The notes beneath the pieces are model-generated. The model had not been told where the DNA came from. It made no database searches and worked only from the letters and a program-made list of their open reading frames with translations. Below, piece after piece: positions 46,490 to 57,585 of a stretch of 64,000 bases of DNA. Location of the stretch: contig CM046862.1 in the NCBI GenBank assembly GCA_025617745.1, positions 54,241,597-54,305,596 of the forward strand, read 5' to 3'. The first letter of the stretch is position 1. Every line of letters starts with the position of its first letter. The translations under genes were made by a program, and so were the position numbers. The stretch comes from Heliocidaris erythrogramma (taxonomy: Eukaryota > Echinodermata > Echinoidea > Camarodonta > Echinometridae).

Positions 46490-46735
46490 TACCATGGTAT
46501 CTGCCTTGACAGTCTCACCCACAACCAACTTTGTGGCTACTGGGAAGCTTTCGATTATGATAGCTGAGGGTCCTAGCTGACAGATAAACACCATTTTAGG
46601 CTGTACATACACTTTATCTTTGTTTTCTGTTGATTAGTTACAGAAATATTCAATTTTTATCATACTGTTTCTATAGCAACAGCAATGTTTTGACTTGACG
46701 GTGACTTCAAATGACTCTGATTCTACTTGCAAACG
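46490..46735 (+). repeat. X-box-bearing repeat, single unit
   Basis: Has ACCATGGTAT at 46491-46500 and GTTTCTATAGCAAC at 46667-46680, about 175 bp apart. It also has 'atgatagctgagggtcctagct' split by the unit and 'cttcaaatgactc'. Same order as units of the 54.9-57.3 kb array. Confidence 0.75.
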
Positions 46736-47640
46736 GGCACCCCAAAATACATATAGGTGTCCCAACGGGTCGGAATCAGGCGGAAGTCGCAATCGGTCCT
46801 TGTCTAGAAACAAGGGTTTTAATGAAAATGTCATTTTGTACCATTTTTTTTTTTTTTTTACATATTCCAAAGCTTTGATTATTCCTCTACCACGTCCCGA
46901 AATTTAAAGCCAAAATACCATGACTAAGTACCTCAAAATAATTTTTTAAATCACCTCTTCCAAATTGCATCGACGGTTTCATCTTCGCAAAAACGACAGG
47001 TCCTCAGCAGCGAGCTTTGCGCACGTCTCTTTTGTTACTAGGGCCCTGAGTGACGTGACATAATGGCAGTTCGCCGACTTCGCACCCTGTGATTGGTCGG
47101 CGCTCTAATTGCCTAATGCATATTTATTTTTCTTAAAAGCTCGTGTTGTTGCCAAACGTTATCTCGGCTCGCCGTCTTTGAGCGCTAATCTTTTGGTCTA
47201 ATTTCATATAGTCTAATGACCATTTGGTCTAATTACTATTTATTCTTCTGGCCATTTAGTAGCAAGTTGAGAAAGGAAATTTTAAAACAAATGAAAATTC
47301 AAAGAGGTCATCTACGTAAATGTGCATTAAAAGAGTTATTCACCTTGCTGTTGCTTATATCAAGATCAGTATCCCTACATTTTATATATTAATTATTTAA
47401 TTTATTAAAATCAATTATTTAGTATTATTTTTTAGTAATCAAAACATTCATAGGTCCCCTCTTCCTTTCATGACTTAAGTAGAAGAACGTGATTTTGTAT
47501 TGCACTTCGAATTATGTTTGTTGGGTTGATAATCTGTTAATATTCATGTTTCTTATTTGATATATGATCGGTGGCGTAGCTAGGATTTTTTACAAGAGGG
47601 GCAAATTCTGCTTGAAGGGAGATCCGTATTTATTTCTTCT
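46736..47640. other. Unassigned stretch with a TTAGACCAA remnant
   Basis: The 47193-47245 interval carries three inverted copies of the 32.4 kb array motif. Nothing else was recognised. Confidence 0.4.
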
Positions 47641-47657
47641 CGCCAGCCCTCCGAAAC

Positions 47658-47792
47658 TGTTTCCCCAGGTCTCGCTAAGTTCCTACTCAAAGGTGTCACG
47701 CTGTTGTCATATCAAGAACTAAATATTCTGTCATTAAGCTTCTCTGATTCTTTTGAGCTATGCAAGCTGCTATTTTCAGGGGCGGCGTTACA

Positions 47793-47829
<37 letters not shown>

Positions 47830-47985
47830 GGGCGGTTGCCCGCTATGATATTTCAAGTGACGTAAAAGAGAGATAGACAGCTCGAGAGAGAATAAAAACG
47901 AAAAAGATAAGGAGAAGAAGAAAGAAAAAGAAAGAAAAGTATGCAACTACTACTATTATTATTATTATCATTATTATTATTATTA
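47658..47985 (+). repeat. Dispersed repeat R, copy 2, interrupted by a G run
   Basis: The left part matches 31500-31610 and the right part (47870-47985) matches 31605-31710. Between them lies 'caggggcggcgttac' and a G run of about 36 (47791-47826), apparently a separate insertion. Confidence 0.7.
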
Positions 47986-47986
47986 T

Positions 47987-48140
47987 TACCCACGCCGATG
48001 AAATCGGCAGGGTTATGTAAAGGGCTCCGTATGTTTGTTACCCACGCCGATGAAATCGGCAGGGTTATGTAAAGGGCTCCGTATGTTTGTTTGTTTGTTT
48101 TTTTTTTTTGTTTGTTTGTTTGTTTGTTTGTTTGTTTGTG
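47987..48140 (+). repeat. 52-bp tandem duplication plus (TTTG)n
   Basis: 'acccacgccgatgaaatcgg' and the following 32 bases are repeated exactly once, starting near 47988 and 48040. A T run and (TTTG)n to 48139 follow. Perfect identity suggests a recent duplication or an assembly artefact. Confidence 0.88.
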
Positions 48141-49059
48141 TACAAGATAACAAGAGAACGGGTGAACGGATTTGCACCAAATTTTCAGGGAATGTTCAGA
48201 AAGTGACAGGAAAGAATCGATTAGATTTTGGTGATGATTGGTTGACCCCTGCAAATTCTGTGTGACCTTGAACTTTTGACCCTGTAGTAAAGTATAGGAA
48301 CTTCAGTTCAGAGAGTGACAGGATAGAAACTAGAATGTTTGATGACCCCAAACTTCGCCTGACGATGCAGAAATATTTTGGTCAATCAAAACACTCATTA
48401 CTTCGTCTCACCAAAAATCTATTTCAGGTTTATGAATTTTAGAAGACTTTTAGACCCATTATTTGCTATTTCACTTCAAATCCGCACGAGCCTGCAATGA
48501 ATATTCAAAGCCAACGTATCCCAGCAACAAGGGATTTTTTGCGCTTGAACTGTACTCTCGTTGCGAAATCGAAAGCGGCTAGGTATACGGTATACGTATA
48601 GCCTAGCACGTCTAATTTCTCCTATTTCTTATCTTCTGTGCATTTCTGTTTACTTTCCCCGGTTCTTTCCACTTTGTTGTGGAAGTTTTTGTGATTTATT
48701 TTATCCTGGTGGACGTGTAGTACGTGATTTTAATTGTTTTCGGTGAAAATCTGGTGCGTTTGTTCGACGTGAGTGAGTCTATCGCACTCGCGAGTGTTCG
48801 CGTGTGTTGATCTGAGTGAGTGGCTGAGTAGCTAGCTGTAGTGTACTATACACAGCACTGTCGCGAAGTGCCTGGGCCGGGCGGCTGACTGTAGTACTGA
48901 GTGAGTAAGCTCTGTGCCTCGCATGCACGTCATTTTCAAGTCGAGATCCAACTTCTTTTGTCGTCATATTTATTTTATCCAAGCCCGATGAAAAAAAAAA
49001 ACAACAACCCGAATTGCAATGTAAAGATAGAACATGAATACATTTACTAACACTGACGT
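48141..49059. other. Unassigned stretch, locally CpG-rich
   Basis: 48560-48930 is less AT-rich than its surroundings and contains 'cgcactcgcgagtgttcgcg' near 48782. No convincing exon or promoter was found. Confidence 0.4.
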
Positions 49060-49067
49060 GACTGAAC

Positions 49068-49237
49068 CAAGGCCGTACGCAGCGGGGAGGGGGGCCCCCT
49101 GCACCCCCCCCCAGAAATTTCAAAATCATACTTTTTTTTAATCGGGTTTTAGACTTCAAGTTATGGGTTCCTTTGAAAGCGATCATCTTGCCCCCCCCCC
49201 CCCCCCCCAGGAAAAAAAAAAATTGCGTACGGCCTTG
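49068..49237. mobile_element. Complete hAT-like MITE
   Basis: 170 bp with 14-bp inverted termini CAAGGCCGTACGCA / TGCGTACGGCCTTG and a perfect 8-bp duplication GACTGAAC (49060-49067, 49238-49245). The interior is largely C runs around 'caagatgatcgctt' sequence. A truncated inverted copy is at 13884-14007. Confidence 0.9.
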
Positions 49238-49539
49238 GACTGAACACTGAATACAAATTGCTAACATTTTTTTTCTCACCACGCCACGCTCTCTGACATG
49301 TCTAATCAATTACTTTTAGGGGAGGGATGTTTCAATAATAAAATATCTTTTTCAGAAGAATTTTTTCAAGGGTGGGGACACACAAAGCTATGACCTGGAT
49401 ATGGCAAAATTTATTGGGGGGGGGGGAGATGTGCCTCTTGTTATCCCCTTTGAATGGCTACTGCTTACAAAAATAATCGCAACAAAACAAAACCTATTGG
49501 GTTAAGGCGTGGGTCTGCCGCCTTTGACGGCCTTTCTAG

Positions 49540-49548
49540 TTATTATTA

Positions 49549-49580
<32 letters not shown>

Positions 49581-50215
49581 TGTTCATCTAAATCGTAAAT
49601 CAACTCGCTCGTTGGCTGGGGGCACAATGCCCCCCCCCCCCCCCCCACCTTTCCAAGTACCCAAAATTGTCTCCTGCTTCCCACAAAAATGCGCTCTTTA
49701 TACTTCTTCACTGCCTTCTTTTTCTTCTTTTAAGGCAGTGGCGTATCTAGGTATATTATGACGCCCTGGGCAAACAGTAAATTTGCGCCACCTAGTCGAG
49801 TCAAATTATGTTATGCGAGGAAGCGAAGGGACCGAGCAGTAATATATTTTCATTATTTTTTTTACCCTCCCACATGGTTCCTTTATTCATCATCAACATA
49901 ACAATTTTTACAAAAGATCGTGTATATATATATATATATATATATGTTGTTATTATTTGTACTGTAAATACTTAAAACAATAAAGTATACCATAATATAA
50001 CTAAATATGCAGCCGCACAGCGTTTGACAAAATATAGGTTGTGTACAAGAATATATTACGTACAAAACAGGCAAAGAGAACATAAACCTTCAGAATCATT
50101 GGGAGAAATTAAACCATTTTTTATCTTCTTTAAGATTTATCTTTGATATATACTTTTCCATATATCATAATATGTTTTGATAGCTGTCTAAACTTTTTCA
50201 AACCTTGGTAATTGA
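49540..50215 (+). repeat. Dispersed repeat R, copy 3
   Basis: Matches 31675-32345 along its length, including (ATT)n, the C run near 49629-49646, 'aaggcagtggcgtat', a TA run and 'atatgcagccgcacagcg'. Smaller indels distinguish the two. Confidence 0.8.
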
Positions 50216-50339
50216 CTTTTACATTTAGCTGAAAATATTTGATTGAGATACAGTTAAAAGCGTTATTATGATTTCGATTCAATCCAAACAATTTATTTTG
50301 GTGTGTGAGTTTATGTTATATATTGGTTTTAAGGGGCGA

Positions 50340-52230
50340 TTTTACCGTTTTTCCAAGGGGGGGGGGCTGTTGACCCAACCAGGGGCGGATCCAGGATTGG
50401 CAAAATTCGCTCAGTGGGGGGGGGGGGTAATGGGGGTCCAGTTTACCTCCATAATTCCCTCCATAATTCCCTGACAAGCCCAAAAAAAGTCCACAAGCCG
50501 GCGATGTGTGCGAGCCGCGTAGCGGCGAGCCGATTTTTTTTCTCGCTATTTTGAACCCCCGTAAGTGATGATTTCCTGGCATCTACGAACGCAATGGAGA
50601 CCATAAAAAGCAGTCCTGTGATATAGGAACATACTGTGTGGGTCTGGACATATCATGATGGGGTTTATCTATGGACATTAAATTTTTACTTTGCAGCCGA
50701 AGGGGGGGGGGTGTACTTTTTTTTACTTTTTTTGTACTTTTTCTGTTTCCCTTGGGTGGCCTTAATAGACAGGTTTGACTGTATTTGTTTTTATATTTCT
50801 TTCTTTCTTTACGTCTTTATTTAAAATTTTCTTTCTTCCTTTATTTCTTTCTTTTCTGCAAGGGCGAACATTTTAGTCTGGAAATAACATTACTGAGATG
50901 GAGGCGGCTTCAGTCCAGCTTTTTAAAAACTTTTGGTGTTACACATACGCCGAGCCGCCTCCGGAGGCAGCCTCAGTCCACTTTCAGGTTCTTTAATTTT
51001 CTCTCTGGAGAATGTAAAAAATTAAAATAATCCTGCGAGGCAATACGTCACAATAACCCCCTCCCCCGCCCCAAGCCCAATCGTGGCGGTGATCTATTAA
51101 CGCGTTTCAAGTTTTCAAATACAGTTTAAAGGATCATTATGGTCTATAGACAGGCCAGTAACTAGGGGAGGGGGGCTGAATCCCCCGTTTTCCAGCAAAA
51201 AAGGGGGGATAATTCAGACCTACCCCACTACCCCAGTTGATGAGTAGTGATCCGCTTGCCAAAGGAAAAAAAAGGAAGCCAGGGGGGTGGAAGGGAAATT
51301 CAAAGTGATATATATATTCAATATAATTCTTTCTGTCCATTTGTTATTCCGGCATATAACGGAGGGGGGGGGGGGTTGAAAATGGGCTGAAAGTTAAAAT
51401 TTCCTCCCCTCAGCAGATATCAACTTGAACACTGTAGGAAAATTAGAAGAAAAATTGTAAAGGGACACCAAATACCATGCACAGAATAAATAGTGATTGT
51501 TTAGTTTGGTATAATCATACCAACTGACTTTTAAAGGAACAAGGAGGTCACATGTAGGGGAGAAAGTAAGGAGATGAGAAAGTAACAGAATTTTCACTCC
51601 ATTGAGTTTGTTCCTGCAACTTCATACTATCGCACTGAAATCAGATGGCATTTTGAGCAAATCTTGTAGGCTTCTGTTATTTGTTCACAAAATCACACTT
51701 CTCACACGGAAAATAGTGCAAAGGTCCACTTTTTCGAATTTTGACCCCTGCCCCCCCCCCCCCCCCCCTCAAAAAAGTCTTATAGTAATACGGGCCTGAT
51801 AGAGACTGTATGCTGGCATCAACACCTATTAACTGAATGGTTAAATCGTCAATAACATAAACCTAGAATTTTACATCCACATGCAACACATAGCCACAAT
51901 TATTTATTTTTTTAATCATTTCTTATGTGTGAAAAGTGCATGAACAATTGCAGGGCTAGGGAAATAACGTTATCGCATGAATATTCAACGTTAACAATTT
52001 TATCCCGTCTGAGCATTTTAATGTTGAAACGACCGAACATACACAAGTACACACAATAATAATTCGATTATATTTTACATGACGAACACCTTTTATTCAA
52101 TCTGAAAATACTCGGACGAGAATTAGTTTTTACCTTTTTATGTAGAAAAATAATTTGAAATCTGTTTTAACGGATTATGCTGCACATAATTCACATTCCC
52201 TTTAATTTTTTGTTAACTAGACCTTCAGCA
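50340..52230. repeat. Cluster of poly-G-bearing repeat remnants
   Basis: G or C runs occur at about 50358-50366, 50417-50427, 50701-50710, 51363-51374 and 51750-51768. Several follow phrases such as 'caggggcggatccagg'. No coding frame was recognised. The low-complexity frames near 50636-50824 are composition artefacts. Confidence 0.5.
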
Positions 52231-52238
52231 AGTGTACA

Positions 52239-52501
52239 GGGCCGGCGGAACGTTTTTCAGATTGGGGGGGGGGGGGGGGAATTTGGCGACAATATTGGTT
52301 AATATAATATTATTTTTAACAAGCCTAAAAAAGGTAACCACGGCAACCACCATAGCAACCATTTATAATACATTCAGTTAGCAAAACTTACGCCCCCTGC
52401 AAATATTGGGGCGGCCAATTTTTTTTTTACGCAGTTTCCTATGTCCGATCCAAAAATATTGGGGGGGGGGGGTCCTGGCCCCACCGGTTCCGCCGGCCCT
52501 G
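52239..52501. mobile_element. GC-terminus MITE
   Basis: Inverted ends GGGCCGGCGGAAC and GTTCCGCCGGCCC enclose two G runs and an AT-rich middle. GTGTACA occurs on each side (52232-52238, 52502-52508). A 7-8 bp duplication suggests hAT affinity. Confidence 0.75.
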
Positions 52502-52509
52502 GTGTACAT

Positions 52510-53480
52510 TATAACTTCAAGGTCATGAGGTTGCGTTTCGGTTTTGATTGATAAAGGTAAACATTTGTAAATCTGTAATCATTTCAGGGCATAACCAGAA
52601 AAAAAAATTCCAATATGTTAACAATTATTAAGATTAATTTGGGGTTAGTTGTCATTGTCACTGATTGCTCGCTCCATATTGTCTTGTGATTTCAAGCTTA
52701 TGATGTCTCTGCGGAGATGTACTAGTGAAGTTTGTCATGCCTATGTTTCTGGATATCACTTTACAAATACAATTGGGCTGGTGAGGATCAAGCCGATGAA
52801 TAAGCCTGGATCATCAAGGATAAGCAGGAAATACGAAATAAATAAACATCAAAGCGTGCATGATCTCACAAACAATTAGAACGGCGTTTATGGGTTGAAA
52901 ATAAAATTAACTTAAGTCGGGGGGGGGGGGGGGTGGGGGTCGTCGGAATTCTTGGGGAGCTAGATAATCTTGGTTGACACCAAAACTTTTGAAAAGCCCT
53001 GGGGAAACTTATTGTAGCTGATATTTTTAGGGCTCAGTCAGTCTGGTGTACAATCGAAAGACTTATGCATGAGGCAGTGTTGGTTACAACAAAGTGAGGT
53101 AGTGACTTTACCATGCCAGTATACAGAGCATTACATAAGGTCAATTGGTCATAAAACTCATAACGCTTGTTGCTGGGTAAATCGGCCTATGGTGTAAAAT
53201 TCCCCATGAAAACTGATGATTATCTGAAACGCGGGCAAGGGAGAATTTGATTATTCAAAATCGGAAATCAGGGGCGCCGGATTTTTCAGAGAACAAAACT
53301 GTTTGCTATTCTGTATCTTTTGGGGGAATTGAGGGACTGCAATCTTCATTATTTTTAAACAATTTATAATCCGAACCTAGATGGTCGTTGTCTAAGGTTT
53401 CTTGAAGGAACGATAGAGATAACGACAGAAAGGTCGGACTAAGAGAGAGGGAGAGAGAGAGAGAGAGCGAAAGGGATGTT
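52510..53480. other. Unassigned stretch with G run and (GA)n
   Basis: A G run lies at 52919-52933 and a (GA)n run at about 53447-53466. Nothing else was recognised. Confidence 0.4.
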
Positions 53481-53504
53481 GTCTTTATAATACTACTAAT
53501 AATA

Positions 53505-53855
53505 ACAATAATGATGATAATAATATTAATGATAATTAAAAAACTTTTTAGGTCCAAATTTAAACGGGCATTTCCAAGTGCACTTTTTTCTGTGTAGAAA
53601 TTAAGACTGGCTACCAAAATCAAAAAGTCCTGCTAATATAAAAATCGTTCTTACTTAACCCCAAGTAATTCAAAATGATGATAATGACAACAACAACAAT
53701 ATAGTAATGATAATAATAAAAAAATCTTTTAGGCCCTAATTTAAACGGGCATTTCCAAGCGCACTGTTTTCTGTGTAGAAATTATGACTGGCTACCAAAA
53801 TAAAAAGGCCTGCTAATCGTTCTAACTTAACCTCAAGTATTAATTCAAAATAACC
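53505..53855 (+). repeat. Two-copy tandem repeat of about 190 bp
   Basis: 53540-53675 and 53730-53850 share 'taaacgggcatttccaag', 'ctgtgtagaaatta' and 'gactggctaccaaaat'. Each is preceded by an AT-rich ATA/ATG block. Confidence 0.8.
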
Positions 53856-54970
53856 TTACAAAGTGACGATGCAATTGGTAATACCTAGCATGTGATGAAA
53901 GAAACATGGCAGTAAAATTATTGAATCTTGCTAGTGGTTTGATGAAAGAAAAGTTATTGTGATAAAAAAAATAACTTAGAATTTCGAGACTGTCTTGGTA
54001 TTCAGTGCTCTCTTTTTTCTCCTTTTTCATAATCTATTTAAATTGTCAAAGATTCCAAATAAAATTGCCCCAAGAAATTAATAAATAAATGAATGAATTG
54101 ATAAATTGATTAATGATATAAATGAATCATTGCATGGGGTCTTGTCCTTGTTAGCATAATTTATATCTGGCAAGAGATTCCATGTATTTTGCTTTTTGAA
54201 AATATGAGGCAATGAGAAAAAAAGGTGATCTAAAATCCGGGATTGGGCGATTGTGTTTGTGGAGGTCTCAATGGAGCGGGGCTGGGCCACGTGAAAAGAA
54301 TTTCAATAATAAAATGCTTCAGGTTCAGTGTTATCTTCGTAAAAGCTAAAACGGCAGAGAAAGGGCCATCAATACCGCCGTTCAATACCCCTTACCTCCC
54401 CGTGATCCGCCTATAGCACAAAAGCATAGCTTTCAGTATTCTGATAAGCATGCCTTCACAAACGGAGACCGAATTCTAAGCGAAATTCGCGTCATGCGGG
54501 TGACAATTCACGCCCACGCTGGCTGGTGTACGCTCATTGTTACCTAACGTATTTTACATACAATTTGCATAATGACGGGTTTTTGCACGCGGCACGCGAC
54601 CTTGGCACGTGGTCGAGTTCAAGGGAGACGTTGCTAGGGAAGTGCTCAGCGGACCATAACGAGCTACGGGCAGCTTGTTTTCGTTTCGCACCGAAACTTT
54701 GAGTACCGTTTTCTCCGTTTTTTTAATTCCTTGGCGGAGCGTTTTCATGTTTTAAATCACTTTTTACAATGACTTCTGTTTTAGTAATATATTCATGTTA
54801 TACATCATTTTAAAGGTTATTAACCAGAAAATCTAGAACACATGAAAACTGACATTTGCAATGTTGCGACTTCCGCCTGAAACCGTCGCGTTTGGTCACA
54901 ATTAGTTAGATGGTTACAATTTGTTTTTGTGATATTGAATTACAGATATATAGTACATGTATATTCGAAA
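53856..54970. other. Unassigned stretch
   Basis: The 54554-54748 minus frame overlaps a more GC-rich patch (54480-54720) but has no recognised motif. No element termini were identified. Confidence 0.4.
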
Positions 54971-55219
54971 TTTCAATTCCTTGTTGTGTTACCATGGTAA
55001 CAACCCTAGAGGTCACGCCCACTACCAACTTTATGTAAAATAGGAAGAATATGAGAGCTGAAGGTCCTAGCTAACATAAAAACATGATTTAAGATTATGC
55101 AGTTGTTTTCTATTTTGTATTGATAAATCATAGATATTTTCCACAAATATCTGCATTTTGTGGGACCGTTTCCATAGCAACGGCCCTTTTTTTTACACGC
55201 CCACGACTTCAAATGACTC

Positions 55220-56153
55220 AGATTGTGGAGTTCCTCAAGGTTCCATTCTTGGTCCTCTGTTGTTTTTAATTTTTATCAATGACTTACCATATTCAACCCA
55301 ACATTTGCGTTATATATTATTTGCAGATGATACTAGTGTTTTTTGCAAAGGTCCCGATCCTAAGAATTTGTTTTATGTTGTAAATACTCAATTAAATAAA
55401 ATAAGTAACTGGATGAAAGCGAACAAGTTGATTTTAAACATAAATAAAACTAATTATATTATGTTTGGAACTAAGAGTAATATTCCTTCTAATCTAGATT
55501 TGTATTATAGAAATGAAAAAATAAGTCGTGTATCTAATGTTAAATTTCTAGGTGTATTCGTAGATGAAAAACTATCTTGGAATTACCATGTTAACTATAT
55601 ATGTAACACCTTAGCTAAAAACATAGGGGTTTTGTATAGACTGCACTTCTTGCCACAAAATATTCTAAAAATGTTGTATCATTCACTTGTTTCTTCTCAT
55701 ATAAATTATTGTAATATTGTTTGGGGTTTTACTTCCAAAAAAAATATGGAACGTATTCACAAATTACAAAAACGTGGAATTCGTATTATAACACACTCCC
55801 CTTACCTTTCACCCAGTTTACCTCTGTTTAAGAAAATGCAAATCCTTCCTATCCATGAATTATTATCTCTAGATACTGCAATTTTTATGTTCAAGTTTTC
55901 TAACAATTTTCTTCCTGAAGCTCTTAACGATTATTTTACTTTGAATTGTTCCATTCATAATTATAATACTCGGAATGCCCAAAACATCCATCTTCCTCTT
56001 AATCGCACATCAGTTACACAAAATTCAATCTTTTATAATGGTCCAATTCTGTGGAATAGTCTACCAACAATATTTAAGAATAGTAAGACAGTAAGTCAAT
56101 TCAAAAGACTGTATAAAAGACATATCATTTCAGTATTGAATCTAAATGTTTAA
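55220..56153 (+). pseudogene. LINE reverse transcriptase C-terminal half, otherwise open
   Basis: The frame opens upstream in array sequence, so the first 20 or so codons of the open frame are not LINE. From 55224 it reads DCGVPQGSILGPLLFLIF, then the catalytic FADD (near 55320-55331) and NKLILNINKTNYIMF. Next come VKFLGVFVDEKLSWNYH and a C-terminal domain with LQKRGIRII and WNSLP, ending at a natural stop at 56153. No frameshift or internal stop occurs over about 310 codons, making this the youngest-looking retrotransposon here. It lacks the endonuclease and the N-terminal half of the polymerase, so it is a dead-on-arrival copy. Motif style fits the Jockey/CR1 group. Confidence 0.92.
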
Positions 56154-56377
56154 CGATAAGATGATTGCAATGTTTCCTGTTACATGTATATTATTATATT
56201 GTATGACTCTGTTAATTGTGATTTGTTAAATATGTATTTTTTCTTAAGGGATCATTTCTAACAAGCCTTCTTGAGCTTTTCATGATCCCGCCACAATTAT
56301 TTATCACAATGAATTGACAATGATTTTTGTAATGTGTTTTTTAAAAGTGGAAATAAATTTGAATTGAATTGAATTGA
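55225..56377 (+). mobile_element. 5'-truncated LINE inserted in the X-box array
   Basis: The insertion splits the first array unit. A 9-bp sequence AGATTGTGG lies at 55220-55228 and 56377-56385. The first copy overlaps codons of the reverse transcriptase (TGT GGA), pointing to short homology at the 5' junction. The 3' end is GAATT repeats, as expected for target-primed reverse transcription. Confidence 0.88.
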
Positions 56378-57585
56378 GATTGTGGTTGGAATCAGTGGGG
56401 CAGCTTGAAATACATATATTAGAGTCCTTACCATATATTTTATACTGCTAACTGACAAATATACGGTATTTTCTAAATTCCAGTATTTCGTTATGTTTTA
56501 CCATGGTAACGGCCCTAGCGGCCACGCCCACCACCACCTTGATGTCAGACAAGCAAATTATGATAGCTGAGGGTCATAACTAAATATAAAAACATTATGA
56601 AAGACGGTGCGGACACCCTTTTCTTTCTATTTTGTAATGGTTAGTTATAGATTTTTTAACAAATAACAGCTTTTCGTTGGAACGTTTACATAGCAACGGC
56701 CTTTTTTGACACGCCTGTGACTTTAAATGGGTCAGATTGTGATTCCAATCTATCAGGTACCTTGAAATACCCAAAATGGAATACTTACCATATATTTTAT
56801 AGCTATTGAATGACAAAGATACAGTATTTTCTAAGAATCCAGTATTTCTGATGTGTTACCATATTAACGGTCCTAGAGGCCACACCCACCACCAACTGTA
56901 CATCAAATAGACAGATTACGATAGCTGAGGGTCCTAGCTAATAGAAAACACATACTTTAGGCTGGTGCATACACCTCTTTAGCTATTTCATATTTATTAG
57001 TTTAGAAAGTGGTCAAAAATATCCGCTTTTTATGATACCGTTTCCATAGTAACGGCCATTTTTTGTACATGATCTTGACTTTAAATGCTCTGATTATGGT
57101 TGCAATCGATTGGGCACCTTAAAATACATACATTTGGATGCTTACCAAGTATTTTTAGATTCGAGAATTGGAATTATACGACTAAAATTCATATTTTTCT
57201 TAATCCGTTACCATGGTGACGGCCCTGGTTGCCACACCCACCACCAACTTTATGGCAAACAAGCAGATTCTGATAGCTGAGGGTCCCAGCTAACAGAAAA
57301 ACATCATTTAAAATTGTGCCTAAGGGGGGACCTTTTCGGTTACTGGCCCATGGACTATAATATTTTAGCCCCTGTTATTGCAAAATTACAAAACTGGCAA
57401 TAAGCCTAATTTCCCGTTATTTTCAGGCAGCCAAACAAAACCCGTTATATTTCACGCGTTTTGTTGATTTAGTTTCTGGTTTCATTATTCGATTTCGGCT
57501 TTTTGTTCATTCTTGCGGTACACGCTGATAAGTGCAAGCCGAAGAGCTTTAGTATGTCTCTCTTCAACTCCATTTTCCAGTAGTA

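Larger units (their letters stand above)
54980..57330 (+). repeat. Tandem array of about 355-bp units, each with two X-box-like palindromes
   Basis: Four units (one interrupted by a LINE). Each has an A-type site followed by 'cctag.ggccacgcccaccacca' and 'gatagctgagggtc', then a B-type site followed by 'ggcc.tttttt' and 'acttcaaatg.ctcagatt'. A sites: 54988-55001 GTTACCATGGTAAC, 56497-56510, 56855-56868 and 57207-57220. B sites: 55168-55181 GTTTCCATAGCAAC, 56684-56697 and 57040-57053. These resemble the RFX-binding X-box consensus (GTTNCCATGGNAAC type). Single units lie at 46.5 and 36 kb. Function is unknown. Confidence 0.85.
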
